Positions 9,655 through 19,774 of a stretch of DNA of 64,000 nucleotides are shown one piece after another. Source of the stretch: Catalimonadaceae bacterium JC749 (GTDB lineage Bacteria; Bacteroidota; Bacteroidia; Cytophagales; Cyclobacteriaceae); assembly GCA_021730635.1 (NCBI GenBank), contig JAJNNC010000003.1, positions 620,001-684,000 of the forward strand. Reading direction: 5' to 3'. Both the position numbers and the translations under genes were made by a program. The number at the start of each line of letters is the position of its first letter. Within the stretch, counting starts at the first letter, position 1. A model generated the notes under the pieces. It saw nothing but the letters and a program-made list of their open reading frames with translations. It did not search any database and had not been told where the DNA came from.

Positions 9655-10380
9655 TCAAACCACCGTAATATGCTTTGACTTGATAGTCGGCAGTCCGTTC
9701 AGTTTCAGATATACCTGAGCCAGTATGCCAATATTCCGCTTACAGTAGCGGGCGATCTTTTCCAGTTTATGTTCCTGGTGATAGATGCGATTGATATCGC
9801 TGCCCTCTATAGCTTCCTCTTTGCCGGGAGGGATATGAAACAATGCGGCCAGTAGCTCCAGAGGCGTATAATTTTTATGGTCGCCAAACTTCCACAGTTC
9901 CATGGTATCTATATGGTTCACCTCCCAGGATTTCTTTCCACTCAGATCCAAAGCGGCCGGCAGGGTGATACCATTCACCAGCATGCGGCGGCAGAGATAG
10001 GGGAAGTCAAATTCTTTGCCGTTGTGTGCACACAGGCGTAAGTTTTTCTGGTCGAACTTCAGCAGCGTATCTTTAAAATTTTGCAGCAGCTCTTTTTCGT
10101 CATCTCCTGAAATACATTTTATCCGTAGTTCTGTCTCCCCATTGTCCATTGTATGAAAGAACCCAACGGAAATAATAATAACTTTCCCAAATTCAGCATA
10201 AATACTGCCCCTGTCAAAATATAGTTCTGCTGAAGTTTTTTCGTCACTACCTCTGAAAAACTCTGATTTCCGATCCCAGGCTTTTTGGAATCTTTCTTCC
10301 AGTTGATCATAAGCGGGTGCTGCCGTTACTGTCTCAATGTCTACAAAAAGAATGTTGCCTGATAATGCTTCAGTAGCCAT
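9655..10380 (-). CDS. PolB-like 3'-5' exonuclease with Asn in place of last catalytic Asp
   Basis: This 242-residue protein belongs to the predicted 3'-5' exonucleases related to the proofreading domain of family B DNA polymerases (DEDDy). Exo I is present near the N-terminus (FVDIETV), and Exo II is represented by AHNGKEFDFPYL. The Exo III motif Yx3D reads YCKRN, so the final metal-binding Asp is Asn at residue 216 (codon 9733-9735). I chose the ATG at 10380 (MATEALSGN); an ATG at 10404 would add a poorly supported MIIKKIQI. It lies 67 bp downstream of dcd on the same strand and is probably cotranscribed. It may have weak activity or be a nucleic-acid-binding protein. Confidence 0.8.
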   Translation of the reverse strand: MATEALSGNILFVDIETVTAAPAYDQLEERFQKAWDRKSEFFRGSDEKTSAELYFDRGSIYAEFGKVIIISVGFFHTMDNGETELRIKCISGDDEKELLQNFKDTLLKFDQKNLRLCAHNGKEFDFPYLCRRMLVNGITLPAALDLSGKKSWEVNHIDTMELWKFGDHKNYTPLELLAALFHIPPGKEEAIEGSDINRIYHQEHKLEKIARYCKRNIGILAQVYLKLNGLPTIKSKHITVV

Positions 10381-10447
10381 AATTTGAATTTTTTTAATGA
10401 TCAAATGAGTGAATCAGCAAATGTACAGAATATAAAAACTAACTGGC

Positions 10448-10969
10448 TTATTTCTCAAAATCTTTAAAGAGTAAGCTGGGCTGAACGCCCTGGTTGTGTT
10501 GGTATTTAGTACTTTTATAGGTATCAAAGGGCCCTTCTATGGAGTGGTAAAAGATCTGACAGATTTCCACGCCAGCATAAATCCGGATGGGTTGTACGCA
10601 AAACATCTCCAGTGTCCAGTAACCGGCAAAACCCACATCGCCAAAACCTGCGGTAATATGCACAAAAAGACCCAGGCGCCCGATAGAGGATCGTCCCTCC
10701 AGCATCGGAACGTACTGGTGCGTTTCTGTATATTCCAGGGTTCTACCCAGATACAATGTATCCTTTTCCAACAGCAGTCCTTCTTCCGGAATAACCACTT
10801 TGCTGGCTTTGTTTTCCTTTTTCATGTCCAAGTGAGGCTCATTGTACACCAGCAATTCATGATGCAATCTCAGGTTATAACTATTTGGGTTCAACTGCTC
10901 TTCCCGGAACGGATCAATGATAATATTCTTTTTTAGCTGCGATAAAATAGACTTACCTGAAAGAATCAT
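10448..10969 (-). CDS. dcd: dCTP deaminase
   Basis: This 173-residue protein is a trimeric dUTPase-fold enzyme that deaminates dCTP to dUTP in pyrimidine nucleotide synthesis. The core motif is intact: EGRSSIGRLGLFVHITAGFG followed by GFAGYWTLEMF, where the Glu is the catalytic residue of the family. The length fits monofunctional Dcd; separation from bifunctional dCTP deaminase/dUTPase would need an alignment. It begins the exonuclease transcript, and a good -7 promoter box lies 27 bp upstream. Confidence 0.9.
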   Translation of the reverse strand: MILSGKSILSQLKKNIIIDPFREEQLNPNSYNLRLHHELLVYNEPHLDMKKENKASKVVIPEEGLLLEKDTLYLGRTLEYTETHQYVPMLEGRSSIGRLGLFVHITAGFGDVGFAGYWTLEMFCVQPIRIYAGVEICQIFYHSIEGPFDTYKSTKYQHNQGVQPSLLFKDFEK

Positions 10970-10995
10970 TTTTATTTTTTTCGTTTATTCAGCGG

Positions 10996-11003
10996 CAAAG
11001 GTA
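10996..11003 (-). promoter_or_regulatory. Candidate -7 promoter box of dcd
   Basis: On the minus strand the sequence reads TACCTTTG, an exact match to the Bacteroidota -7 consensus TAnnTTTG, 27 bp before the dcd start. No TTG occurs at the usual -33 spacing, so the -33 element is weak or absent. Confidence 0.4.
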
Positions 11004-11070
11004 GGGAATTAATCTTTGAATCTTAGGGTTAAAGATCGTAGGAGAGGGTTAAAAAATTTTTATTTTACGC

Positions 11071-11100
11071 TTGAATTTTTCAAGGCCTTGCTTAACTTTG
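11071..11100 (+). promoter_or_regulatory. Promoter of the tRNA-Gly/tRNA-Leu transcript
   Basis: TTG at 11071-11073 and TAACTTTG at 11093-11100 are separated by exactly 19 bp, which is the Bacteroidota sigma-A consensus TTG-N19-TAnnTTTG. The tRNA-Gly gene begins 11 bp after the -7 box, so transcription would start just before the mature 5' end. Confidence 0.75.
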
Positions 11101-11111
11101 TAGTCCCATAA

Positions 11112-11184
11112 GCGAAAGTAGCTCAGCTGGTAGAGCGCAACCTTGCCAAGGTTGAGGTCGCGGGTTCGAACCCCGTCTTTCGCT
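11112..11184 (+). tRNA. tRNA-Gly (anticodon GCC)
   Basis: A complete 73-nt cloverleaf. The acceptor arms are GCGAAAG/CTTTCGC with discriminator T. The D arm is GCTC...GAGC. The anticodon stem CAACC/GGTTG encloses the loop TTGCCAA, giving anticodon GCC. The T arm is GCGGG-TTCGAAC-CCCGT. The 3' CCA is not encoded (the next bases are CAA), so it must be added by the CCA-adding enzyme. Confidence 0.97.
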
Positions 11185-11266
11185 CAATGTCCAAAAGCGA
11201 CTCTAACCGGTCGCTTTACTTATTGCTACGGTGGTGACTGCCATAGTGGCAATTGCCCCAACTCAT

Positions 11267-11354
11267 GCCGGGATGGTGGAATTGGTAGACACGCAAGACT
11301 TAAAATCTTGTGGGCATTACGTCCGTGCGGGTTCAAGTCCCGCTCCTGGTACCA
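11267..11354 (+). tRNA. tRNA-Leu (anticodon UAA)
   Basis: A class II tRNA with a long variable arm. The acceptor arms GCCGGGA/TCCTGGT pair with G-T wobbles, and the anticodon stem CAAGA/TCTTG encloses CTTAAAA, giving anticodon TAA. The T arm contains GTTCAAGTC. The discriminator is A and CCA is encoded at 11352-11354, unlike the neighbouring tRNA-Gly. It is 82 bp downstream of tRNA-Gly and probably on the same transcript. Confidence 0.97.
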
Positions 11355-11358
11355 TTAG

Positions 11359-11380
11359 AGGCCATTTTTGGCCTTTTTTT
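11359..11380 (+). terminator. Rho-independent terminator of the tRNA transcript
   Basis: AGGCC (11359-11363) and GGCCT (11370-11374) form a short GC-rich hairpin with loop ATTTTT, immediately followed by a T-tract to 11380. It lies 5 bp after the tRNA-Leu CCA. Confidence 0.75.
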
Positions 11381-12116
11381 ATGTTACCAAGCTTTAACAG
11401 TGTTGGATATTCATATAACATTAATAAAATCCACCTCCTTCCGGCTCTGGTCATACAGGTAGTATAATCCGGTAAGTCTTCCAAGAACAAGATTGACCAT
11501 AGTCTTCCAACCTGCCGGGTAAAGGTTGAAGTATAGATCAGAAAAGCGATCACCCTGGCAGACATACTGCTCATCGTTGGACGTATAGAATACACCTCTC
11601 ACAAATTAAGTAACATTCCATTAAGTCTTGTCCTGTTTTGATATTTCAGAAGAGAACAAACTCCTCTACATTGTGATGAAGATACAGACTGCATGATACT
11701 TTATATCTGTCTGGTATCATTAACTATTTTGCAGCTGATAATTTTGTTTTTTCAACACAATAAGTTTTATCAGTATACTTTTGAGTATTAAGAAAATATT
11801 CTGAAAATTATATTCTCAATTAGTCAAATATCAGAAAACACCTCTGAGACAATCAATAATACAAATACCCATATTGCACTGTTAATAGTAATTTTTTTTG
11901 TAGATATTATAAATAATCATGTTTTATCGAAAATTATTTATCCAATAGGGGGATTGAACTGAGACTAACACTAAATTACAAGGGCTAAAGTAATGGCAGC
12001 TGCTATCGTTAAGCTTTTTTAATAGTCAATGACACCTGCCAAATACATTCTTTATTTTTACAGGAATTTTTTGAACCAGTATAAAGTCCAACAAAAATTT
12101 TAGTAAGCATTTTTAA
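11381..12116. other. AT-rich spacer without a supported gene
   Basis: About 740 bp between the tRNA terminator and the signalling operon. A minus-strand open frame of 63 codons starting with GTG (11411-11602) has no recognisable domain. A longer minus-strand frame runs antisense through tRNA-Leu and is spurious. I see no tRNA-integrated element, integrase or inverted repeats of an insertion sequence here. Confidence 0.5.
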
Positions 12117-12187
12117 AGGGGCGTTGCCTTCTGTAGGGCAAAGTAGCCGTCATAAGGCGACTCCCTCAGGCACGAAATATTTTTTTA
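12117..12187 (+). ncRNA. Candidate structured leader before the poly-HAMP kinase
   Basis: The bases can fold as a three-way junction: AGGG (12117-12120) with CCCT (12163-12166), TTGCC (12124-12128) with GGCAA (12137-12141), and GCC (12146-12148) with GGC (12156-12158). An A/T-rich run with seven T follows (12181-12186 region). It lies about 100-170 bp before the kinase start in otherwise AT-rich DNA, which makes the GC-rich block stand out. It matches no riboswitch class that I can name with confidence. Just after it, the 14-bp unit AAGATTCGGTCTGA is repeated in tandem (about 12209-12238). Confidence 0.3.
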
Positions 12188-12285
12188 TGAATTTCAAGTA
12201 TTATCGGAAAGATTCGGTCTGAAAGATTCGGTCTGAAAAACTTGAACAAATTTTTCCAAACGATTGCAAAATAAATAGAACACAC

Positions 12286-15200
12286 ATGAAACCTGCTTTA
12301 TTCGATAATAACCAACAGAAAACAGAAACCATCGACGCTCGTGAGCTGCTGCATGTGCTTACTGAAGTGAAAAAAGGTAATCTTTCCGTAAGAATGCCCA
12401 TAGATCTTGATGGAACAGCTGGCAAGATTTGCGATACGCTCAACGATATCATCGAACTGAATGAGCAGATGGTTCATGAATTTACCAAGGCTGGTAATAC
12501 CATCGGTAAGCAGGGTAAGCTCACCCAAAGATTGGAAATTCCAAACGCAAAAGGATCATGGGCTACGGGTGTGGAATCCTTAAATACCCTGATTTCCGAC
12601 TTAGTGCATCCTACCATCGAGATCGCTCATGTGATCAGTTCCGTAGCCAAAGGTAATCTTTCTGAACTCATGCCCCAGGAAATTGGCGGTAATCAGTTGA
12701 AAGGAGAGTTCCTCCGGATTTCCAGAGAAGTGAATGATATGGTAAAGCAGCTCAATCTTTTCAGCATGGAGGTGACCCGGGTAGCCCGGGAGGTAGGGTC
12801 GGAAGGCAAGCTGGGCGGACAGGCCAAAGTGAAAGGCGTGGCCGGTGTATGGAAAGAACTAACCGACTCAGTGAACCAGATGGGAAGTAACCTCACGGCA
12901 CAGGTGCGGAACATTGCCGAAGTGACCACAGCCGTAGCCAAAGGAGACCTGTCTAAAAAAATCACCGTGGATGTGAAAGGAGAAATTCTGGAACTCAAAA
13001 ATACCATCAACACCATGGTAGATCAGCTCAACTCCTTCTCTTCGGAGGTGACCCGGGTGGCCTTGGAAGTGGGTACGGAAGGTAAACTGGGCGGACAGGC
13101 CCAGGTAAAAGGAGTTTCCGGTACCTGGAAAGATTTAACGGATTCAGTCAATCAGATGGCTTCCAACCTCACGGCACAGGTGCGAAACATTGCCGAAGTG
13201 ACCACAGCCGTAGCCAAAGGAGACCTGTCTAAAAAAATCACCGTGGATGTGAAAGGCGAGATATCAGAGTTAAAGAACACCATCAACACTATGGTGGATC
13301 AGCTCAACTCCTTCTCTTCGGAGGTGACCCGGGTGGCCTTGGAAGTGGGTACGGAAGGCAAGCTGGGCGGACAGGCCAAAGTGAAGGGAGTAGGTGGGAC
13401 CTGGAAAGATTTAACGGATTCAGTCAATCAGATGGCTTCCAACCTCACGGCACAGGTGCGGAACATTGCCGAAGTGACCACAGCGGTGGCCAACGGTGAC
13501 CTTTCCAGGAAAATCACCGTGGATGTGAAAGGCGAGATATCAGAGTTAAAGAACACCATCAACACCATGGTAGACCAGCTCAATTCCTTTGCCTCTGAGG
13601 TAACGCGGGTAGCCCGGGAGGTAGGTTCGGAAGGCAAGCTGGGCGGACAAGCTACGGTAAAAGGGGTAGGCGGAACCTGGAAGGATTTGACCGATTCGGT
13701 CAACCAATTGGCTGGCAACCTGACAGTGCAGCTCCGCGACGTGTCTAAAGTGGCAACAGCCATTGCCAATGGTGACCTTACTCAAAAGATCACCGTGGAT
13801 GTCCGGGGAGAAATTCTTCAGATCAAGGATGTGATCAACCGGATGGTAGACCAGTTGAACTCTTTTGGCTCAGAAGTAACCCGGGTGGCCCTGGAAGTAG
13901 GTTCGGAAGGCAAGCTGGGCGGGCAGGCCAATGTGCCGGGCGTGGCCGGTACCTGGAAGGATTTAACGGATTCGGTGAATAAAATGGCTTCCAACCTCAC
14001 AGCACAGGTGCGAAACATTGCCGAGGTGACCACAGCCGTGGCCAATGGTGACCTTTCCAGGAAAATTGCAGTAGATGTGAAAGGAGAAATTCTGGAACTC
14101 AAAAATACCATCAACACCATGGTGGATCAATTACGGGGCTTTGCCTCCGAAGTAACCCGGGTAGCCCGGGAGGTAGGGTCGGAAGGCAAGCTGGGCGGAC
14201 AGGCCAATGTGCCGGGCGTGGCCGGGACCTGGAAGGATTTGACCGACTCAGTGAACCAGATGGGAAGTAACCTCACGGCACAGGTGCGGAACATTGCCGA
14301 AGTGACCACAGCGGTGGCCAATGGTGACTTATCCAAGAAAATCACGGTGGATGTGCGGGGAGAAATACTCCAGCTCAAAGAAACCATCAACACCATGGTA
14401 GATCAGTTGCGGGCCTTTGCCTCTGAGGTGACGCGGGTGGCTCGTGAAGTGGGAACAGACGGTAAATTGGGTGGGCAGGCCTTTGTGCCGGGTGTGGCCG
14501 GGACCTGGAAGGATTTAACGGATTCGGTCAACCAGATGGCTGGTAACCTGACCTCACAGGTACGGAATATTGCTGAGGTAGTCAAAGCCATTGCCTCAGG
14601 TGACTTGTCTAAAACGGTAACCATTGATGTGAAGGGAGAAATTCTGGATCTGAAAGATACAATCAATACGACAGTAGATTTGCTCAGAGCTTTTGCCTCT
14701 GAGGTGACGCGGGTGGCTCGTGAAGTGGGAACAGACGGTAAATTGGGTGGGCAGGCCACCGTGAAAGGAGTAGGCGGTACCTGGAAGGATTTAACGGATT
14801 CGGTCAACCAGATGGCTTCCAACCTGACTGGGCAGGTGCGCGGCATAGCGAAAGTGGTGACATCAGTGGCAAAAGGTAACCTGAAACAGAAACTTTCTAT
14901 TACGGCCGCCGGAGAGGTTGCCCAGCTAACCGACACTATTAATGAAATGATCGATACCCTGGAAGTTTTTGCTGACCAGGTGACGACAGTGGCCAGAGAA
15001 GTAGGGGTTGACGGTAAACTGGGCGGACAGGCCAATGTGCCGGGCGCCTCCGGTACCTGGAAGGATTTGACGGAAAATGTTAACCAGCTGGCAGAGAATT
15101 TAACGACACAGGTAAGGGCTATCTCTGAAGTGGCTTCCGCCGTAACCAAAGGGGACCTCACCCGGACCATCAATGTGGAAGCACAGGGAGAGGTGGAAGC

Positions 15201-18018
15201 CTTGAAAGATACCATCAACCAGATGATTGCCAACCTGAAAGAAACGACCCTCAGAAACCAGGAGCAGGACTGGCTGAAATCCAACCTGGCCAAATTTACC
15301 CAGATGTTGCAGGGGCAGCGGGATCTGAATACGGTGATCAATCGCATTTTGTCGGAACTGGCGCAGGTAGTGGCAGCCCACTATGGGGCTTTCTACATCC
15401 TGAGGCAAGACGAAGACCCGGCTTTTGTCAAACTCAAGCTGTCGGCCAGTTATGCGTACAGAGAAAGTTTTAACCTGCCTAAAGAATTTGCCATTGGTGA
15501 AGGTTTAGTGGGACAATGTGCCCTAGAGAAGGAAAGAATTATGATCACGAATGTGCCTTCTGAATATATTAAAATCAGTTCCGGCCTGGGTCAGGCCAAA
15601 CCTTTGAGCCTGATCATTCTGCCGGTGCTGTTCGAAAATAAGGTAAAAGCGGTGATTGAGTTGGCTTCCTTTGAAATCTTCAGCGAGATTCACTTTGATT
15701 TCTTAGAGCAACTCACCGAGTCAATAGGGATTGTACTGAATACTATTGAGACCAATACACGAACGGAGGAATTGCTCACACAGTCACAATCGCTGGCGGA
15801 TGAGCTACGCAGAACCAATGAGGAACTTCAGGACAAAGCCCAGCTGCTGGCCAAGCAGAAAGAAGAAGTGGAAGCCAAAAATAATGAAGTGGAAGAAGCC
15901 CGCCGATCGCTGGAAGAGAAAGCCGAACAGCTTACTCTGACATCCAAATATAAATCTGAATTTTTGGCCAATATGTCGCACGAACTCCGGACACCCCTGA
16001 ACAGCTTACTCATTCTGGCACAGCAACTGTACGAAAATCCGGAAGGCAACCTGACTGAAAAGCAGGTGCGATTTGCCAAAACCATCCACTCCTGCGGTGA
16101 TGACCTTATCCAACTCATTAATGATATTCTGGATCTTTCCAAAATCGAGTCCGGCTTTATCTCTGCGGAGTTTCAATCGGTCAGGTTCAAAGATATTACT
16201 TCTTTTGTGGAAGGTACCTTCAAACCCATCTCTGAGGCAAAACATCTCAAGTTTTCTATCGATGTGGATAAGAACCTGCCCGATATGATAGAAACCGATG
16301 CTCAGCGACTGAACCAGATTCTTAAAAATCTGCTATCCAATGCCTTTAAATTCACTGAAAAAGGGGAAGTGAAACTGGAAATCTCTGAAGCAAAAAGTAA
16401 TTGGAAAACCAAAAACCCCAACCTGGATAATGCCTCAACCGTAGTAGCCTTTGCGATCAAAGACACCGGCATTGGTATCGGTAAAGATAAACAGAACATT
16501 ATCTTTGAGGCATTTCAGCAGGCTGAAGGTTCTACCAGCCGAAAATATGGGGGTACAGGGCTTGGCTTGTCTATCAGTCGTGGCCTTACTGATTTGCTGG
16601 GCGGTAACCTGGAACTGGAGAGTACGACAGGAAAAGGAAGTACCTTTACCCTTTTTCTTCCCCTGGAAGGTATTGCCGGCAAAAAAGTCCAGAAAGTGAT
16701 GCCCGCCGATAATTCCAGGCTTGAGTATGCCGACATCCGGCAGGCACCCGTGCAGAAAGCCATCATCAAAGCAGAGCATGATCTGGAGTTGAACAATGAG
16801 ATCACTAACCAAATTGGCGACGACCGCAATAATATACAACCCGATGATAAGGTGGTGATGGTGGTGGATGATGATCTTCGCTTTGGAAAGATTATGGTGG
16901 ATAAAGGGCACGAGTCTGACCTAAAAGTTGTGGTTGCCACCAACTATGCTGAGGTGCTGGATTATGCCAATACGTATCATCCGATAGCAGTGACCCTGGA
17001 TATCAAACTGCCGGATTACAGCGGATGGAAGATCCTGGATCTGTTTAAGAATGACCTGAACCTGCGTCATATTCCTGTCCACATCATCTCCGGAGAACAA
17101 AACAAATTGCCTGCTTTTCAGCGCGGTGCCCGGTCTTTCCTCTTGAAACCGTTGCGGAATGAAGACCTGAACCAGCTTTTCAAAGAGATAGTGGACTTTG
17201 GTAATAAAAAGTGCAAGGAACTTCTGCTGATTGAAGACAATGAACTGGATGCCTCAAGGGCTGTTAATTTTCTGCAGACCAATGAGATCAAGGTAACGAT
17301 CGCAAAAAACGGAAAAGAAGCCTTGCAGTTGATGGAGTCAACAGATTTTGATGCCATCGTGATGGATTATATACTGCCCGACACCTCCGGACTGGAACTG
17401 GTCAAAGCGCTGAATGCCCGACAGTCACAATATCTGAAGCCGGTGATTGTATTTTCTGTCAAGGATTTTTCGCAAAAAGAATTAGGGGTGCTGCGTCAAA
17501 CCGCCAACAGTATTATCTTAAAAGATGTGAACTCCCTGGATCGGCTGCTGGAAGAAGTGGTGATGCGGTTACACGTAAATTACAAGATACTCTCTTATGG
17601 GAAGCGGAGTATCATTGAGGGCATCCGCATGCAGGAAGATGTGCTGAAAGGTAAAACCGTGTTGGTCGTGGACGACGATGTGCGAAATCTATTTGCGCTG
17701 ACCACTGCATTCGAACGCTATAATCTGCATGTAATCACAGCGGATAGCGGCCAGGAAGCTATTGATATCATCAATGAAAATCCGGATATTGATATTGTAT
17801 TGATGGATATTATGATGCCGGAAATGGACGGCTATGAAACTACTCAAAAAATCAGAGAAGAAAGCAAAAATACAGATCTGCCCATCATTGCAGTCACGGC
17901 GAAAGCGATGAAGAGCGACAGACAGAAATGTATAGAGGCAGGGGCCAGTGATTATATCACCAAGCCTGTGAAGGTGGATCATTTATTATCACTCATGCGT
18001 GTCTGGCTTTATCAGTAG
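12286..18018 (+). CDS. Poly-HAMP cytosolic hybrid histidine kinase with three receivers
   Basis: This 1910-residue sensor has no signal peptide or membrane segment and should be cytosolic. Residues 1-160 hold degenerate HAMP-like sequence. Residues 162-989 hold nine tandem 92-residue HAMP repeats, each starting EVTRVA and containing GKLGGQA and TVDVKGE. A GAF domain (about 1013-1158) and a coiled coil follow. The HisKA box is [15 protein letters not shown] with phospho-accepting His1232, then a HATPase domain with DTGIGIG and [10 protein letters not shown]. Three receivers follow with acceptor Asp1572, Asp1694 and Asp1841. The 92-residue repeat length is that of poly-HAMP group III kinases such as fungal Nik1, which respond to osmotic stress; the stimulus here is unknown. 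Its gene leads a five-gene signalling operon, 20 bp before the next gene. Confidence 0.93.
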   Translation: MKPALFDNNQQKTETIDARELLHVLTEVKKGNLSVRMPIDLDGTAGKICDTLNDIIELNEQMVHEFTKAGNTIGKQGKLTQRLEIPNAKGSWATGVESLNTLISDLVHPTIEIAHVISSVAKGNLSELMPQEIGGNQLKGEFLRISREVNDMVKQLNLFSMEVTRVAREVGSEGKLGGQAKVKGVAGVWKELTDSVNQMGSNLTAQVRNIAEVTTAVAKGDLSKKITVDVKGEILELKNTINTMVDQLNSFSSEVTRVALEVGTEGKLGGQAQVKGVSGTWKDLTDSVNQMASNLTAQVRNIAEVTTAVAKGDLSKKITVDVKGEISELKNTINTMVDQLNSFSSEVTRVALEVGTEGKLGGQAKVKGVGGTWKDLTDSVNQMASNLTAQVRNIAEVTTAVANGDLSRKITVDVKGEISELKNTINTMVDQLNSFASEVTRVAREVGSEGKLGGQATVKGVGGTWKDLTDSVNQLAGNLTVQLRDVSKVATAIANGDLTQKITVDVRGEILQIKDVINRMVDQLNSFGSEVTRVALEVGSEGKLGGQANVPGVAGTWKDLTDSVNKMASNLTAQVRNIAEVTTAVANGDLSRKIAVDVKGEILELKNTINTMVDQLRGFASEVTRVAREVGSEGKLGGQANVPGVAGTWKDLTDSVNQMGSNLTAQVRNIAEVTTAVANGDLSKKITVDVRGEILQLKETINTMVDQLRAFASEVTRVAREVGTDGKLGGQAFVPGVAGTWKDLTDSVNQMAGNLTSQVRNIAEVVKAIASGDLSKTVTIDVKGEILDLKDTINTTVDLLRAFASEVTRVAREVGTDGKLGGQATVKGVGGTWKDLTDSVNQMASNLTGQVRGIAKVVTSVAKGNLKQKLSITAAGEVAQLTDTINEMIDTLEVFADQVTTVAREVGVDGKLGGQANVPGASGTWKDLTENVNQLAENLTTQVRAISEVASAVTKGDLTRTINVEAQGEVEALKDTINQMIANLKETTLRNQEQDWLKSNLAKFTQMLQGQRDLNTVINRILSELAQVVAAHYGAFYILRQDEDPAFVKLKLSASYAYRESFNLPKEFAIGEGLVGQCALEKERIMITNVPSEYIKISSGLGQAKPLSLIILPVLFENKVKAVIELASFEIFSEIHFDFLEQLTESIGIVLNTIETNTRTEELLTQSQSLADELRRTNEELQDKAQLLAKQKEEVEAKNNEVEEARRSLEEKAEQLTLTSKYKSEFLANMSHELRTPLNSLLILAQQLYENPEGNLTEKQVRFAKTIHSCGDDLIQLINDILDLSKIESGFISAEFQSVRFKDITSFVEGTFKPISEAKHLKFSIDVDKNLPDMIETDAQRLNQILKNLLSNAFKFTEKGEVKLEISEAKSNWKTKNPNLDNASTVVAFAIKDTGIGIGKDKQNIIFEAFQQAEGSTSRKYGGTGLGLSISRGLTDLLGGNLELESTTGKGSTFTLFLPLEGIAGKKVQKVMPADNSRLEYADIRQAPVQKAIIKAEHDLELNNEITNQIGDDRNNIQPDDKVVMVVDDDLRFGKIMVDKGHESDLKVVVATNYAEVLDYANTYHPIAVTLDIKLPDYSGWKILDLFKNDLNLRHIPVHIISGEQNKLPAFQRGARSFLLKPLRNEDLNQLFKEIVDFGNKKCKELLLIEDNELDASRAVNFLQTNEIKVTIAKNGKEALQLMESTDFDAIVMDYILPDTSGLELVKALNARQSQYLKPVIVFSVKDFSQKELGVLRQTANSIILKDVNSLDRLLEEVVMRLHVNYKILSYGKRSIIEGIRMQEDVLKGKTVLVVDDDVRNLFALTTAFERYNLHVITADSGQEAIDIINENPDIDIVLMDIMMPEMDGYETTQKIREESKNTDLPIIAVTAKAMKSDRQKCIEAGASDYITKPVKVDHLLSLMRVWLYQ
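12769..15252 (+). repeat. Nine tandem 276-bp coding repeats (HAMP units)
   Basis: Copies begin near 12769, 13045, 13321, 13597, 13873, 14149, 14425, 14701 and 14977, each exactly 276 bp (92 codons) apart with no indels. Blocks of the DNA are nearly identical between adjacent copies, for example the segments around 12930, 13200 and 13480 encoding the AEVTTAVA region. The last two copies have diverged most. Confidence 0.95.
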
Positions 18019-18038
18019 TATTTTATTTAAGTCATAGT

Positions 18039-19334
18039 ATGATGGGTAACATCTTGGATAAAGAGTCTTATTTTTTAGAAAAAGTGAGTTTAACGCAGAA
18101 AACGGATATAAAAATTCTTTTGGTAGACGACCGTGAAGATAATCTGATGTCTATTGAAGCTATTCTGGAAAATGAGAATTATATTTTCAGAAAAGCATCG
18201 TCCGGCAAAGAGGCGCTGAAAATTTTACTGAAAGAGCTGGATTTCTCCCTGATTCTGATGGACGTAGAGATGCCTGGTCTGAATGGTTTTGAAACGGCCA
18301 CCATGATTTATGAGCGCGATAAACTGCGCCATATTCCAATCATCTTTATCACAGCCCACGACAGCAACATAGAGAATGTCTATAGAGGATACAAAATGGG
18401 GGCGGTGGATTATATATCCAAACCCATCGATAAAGAACTGCTCAAAGCCCGGGTCTCTGTTTTTATAGAACTCTACAATAAAAATATTCAGCTCAAGGCC
18501 CAGGAGCAAAAGTTGATCCTGATCAATAATGAGCTCGAGCAAAAAGTGCGTGAAAGAACGGACCAGCTCACCAAGAAAAACCTGGAGCTCGAGTCAAAAA
18601 ATCTGGAATTGGAAAGGATCAACAATGATCTCGACAATTTTATCTATACAGCCTCTCACGACCTGAAAGCGCCTATGGCAAACCTCGAAGCGTTGGTCAA
18701 TGTGCTGAATACGAAGCTGACAGGCAAGCTCAAGGACAAAGAGCAAACCCTCTTCAACATGATCGGTATGTCTATCGACAAATTCAATGATACCATCAGA
18801 GACCTGACCAGGATCACCATGGTGCAGAAAGAGCTGGAAGATCATAAGGAACCAATCAACTTCCAGGAGATGGTAGCTGATATCAAAATAGACATTGCCC
18901 ATTTGGTGAAGGAATCGGGGGTCACGTTCTTTGAATATTACGATGTGGAGCATATCGTTTACGCTAAGAAGAACCTGCGTAGTATTCTGCACAACCTCAT
19001 TACCAATGCTATCAAATACCGTTCGCCGGAAAGAAAAGCGGAAGTAAAAATCCAGACCTACCGCCGGCATCAGGCTACTGTATTGAGTGTCTCCGACAAT
19101 GGATTGGGTCTGAGTGAAGAGCACCAAGCCAAAATGTTTACCATGTTCAAGCGTTTTCATAGTCATGTAGAAGGCTCCGGTATCGGGCTGTATATTATCA
19201 AAAGAATTGTGGAGAACAACGGAGGCAAAATCGAGATGGAAAGTGAAAAAGATAAGGGCACTACTTTTAAGGTGGTTTTTGGCCTGCAGATGCCATCAGA
19301 TAAAAACATTCAGTCAGAGCAGCATAAACAATAA
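18039..19334 (+). CDS. Receiver-histidine kinase (REC-coiled coil-HisKA-HATPase)
   Basis: This 431-residue cytosolic protein begins with a receiver domain (ILLVDDREDN, acceptor Asp75 in LILMDVEMPG, and the late Lys in YISKPID). A Lys/Glu-rich coiled coil (about residues 150-195) follows, then a HisKA box YTASHDLKAPMAN with His207, and a HATPase domain with DNGLGLS and GSGIGLYII. Such receiver-first kinases commonly relay phosphate from an upstream hybrid kinase and use the bacteriophytochrome-type HisKA subfamily. It starts 20 bp after the poly-HAMP kinase and 20 bp before the first single-domain response regulator. A second ATG three bases later (18042) would serve equally well. Confidence 0.92.
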   Translation: MMGNILDKESYFLEKVSLTQKTDIKILLVDDREDNLMSIEAILENENYIFRKASSGKEALKILLKELDFSLILMDVEMPGLNGFETATMIYERDKLRHIPIIFITAHDSNIENVYRGYKMGAVDYISKPIDKELLKARVSVFIELYNKNIQLKAQEQKLILINNELEQKVRERTDQLTKKNLELESKNLELERINNDLDNFIYTASHDLKAPMANLEALVNVLNTKLTGKLKDKEQTLFNMIGMSIDKFNDTIRDLTRITMVQKELEDHKEPINFQEMVADIKIDIAHLVKESGVTFFEYYDVEHIVYAKKNLRSILHNLITNAIKYRSPERKAEVKIQTYRRHQATVLSVSDNGLGLSEEHQAKMFTMFKRFHSHVEGSGIGLYIIKRIVENNGGKIEMESEKDKGTTFKVVFGLQMPSDKNIQSEQHKQ

Positions 19335-19354
19335 ACTGACACAACTACTGAATA

Positions 19355-19765
19355 ATGCAAACTTGCACTAAAATACAGGGTATCATGTTGGTAGACGATG
19401 ATTACATCACCAACTACCTCAACAGTGAACTTATTCATGAAATGGGCATCGCAAAACATGTGGTGGTATGCAGCAGTGGAGAAGAAGCCCTTGATTATCT
19501 CCGGACATACCAAAACCCACCTGTCGAGGAAAAGAACATCACGCTGATTTTTCTGGATATTAATATGCCGGGTATCGACGGTTTTGAGTTTTTAGAACAG
19601 CTTGAGACATTACAACTAACGGAAGCGGTTGACGTAGTGCTGCTCACCACTTCAGATAATCCCAAAGATGTGCAGAAAACTGAGCAGTTTAACATCAGGG
19701 GATATCTCAACAAACCGCTTACGGCAGAAAAAGTGAGTAGTATTGTCAATACTATGGCTTCCTGA
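19355..19765 (+). CDS. Single-domain response regulator (Rcp1-like CheY)
   Basis: This 136-residue protein is only a receiver domain: the acidic pair in MLVDDDYITN, acceptor Asp68 in IFLDINMPGIDGFEF, Thr in LLTTSDNP and Lys in YLNKPLT. The longer segment before the phosphorylation site (RTYQNPPVEEKNIT) is typical of the Rcp1-like group that works with phytochrome-type kinases. It has no output domain and probably serves as a phosphate carrier or protein-binding switch. Both neighbours are histidine kinases; the next gene starts 9 bp after its stop. Confidence 0.92.
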   Translation: MQTCTKIQGIMLVDDDYITNYLNSELIHEMGIAKHVVVCSSGEEALDYLRTYQNPPVEEKNITLIFLDINMPGIDGFEFLEQLETLQLTEAVDVVLLTTSDNPKDVQKTEQFNIRGYLNKPLTAEKVSSIVNTMAS

Positions 19766-19774
19766 TGATTGTAT

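Noticed and set aside
11100-11380. Integrated element at the tRNA genes
   Set aside because: Both tRNAs are intact and no integrase or direct repeat of a tRNA 3' end was found downstream.
11317-11595. 92-codon minus-strand frame through tRNA-Leu
   Set aside because: Its C-terminus is the antisense reading of the tRNA (VPGAGLEPART), a common false gene.
11411-11602. 63-codon GTG-started minus-strand frame
   Set aside because: No recognisable domain, signal or conserved neighbour; composition does not separate it from the spacer.
12693-15347. Long minus-strand open frames of 100-314 codons inside the poly-HAMP gene
   Set aside because: They are antisense to the HAMP repeats, recur with each 276-bp unit and have no independent start or family match; they follow from codon bias of the real gene.
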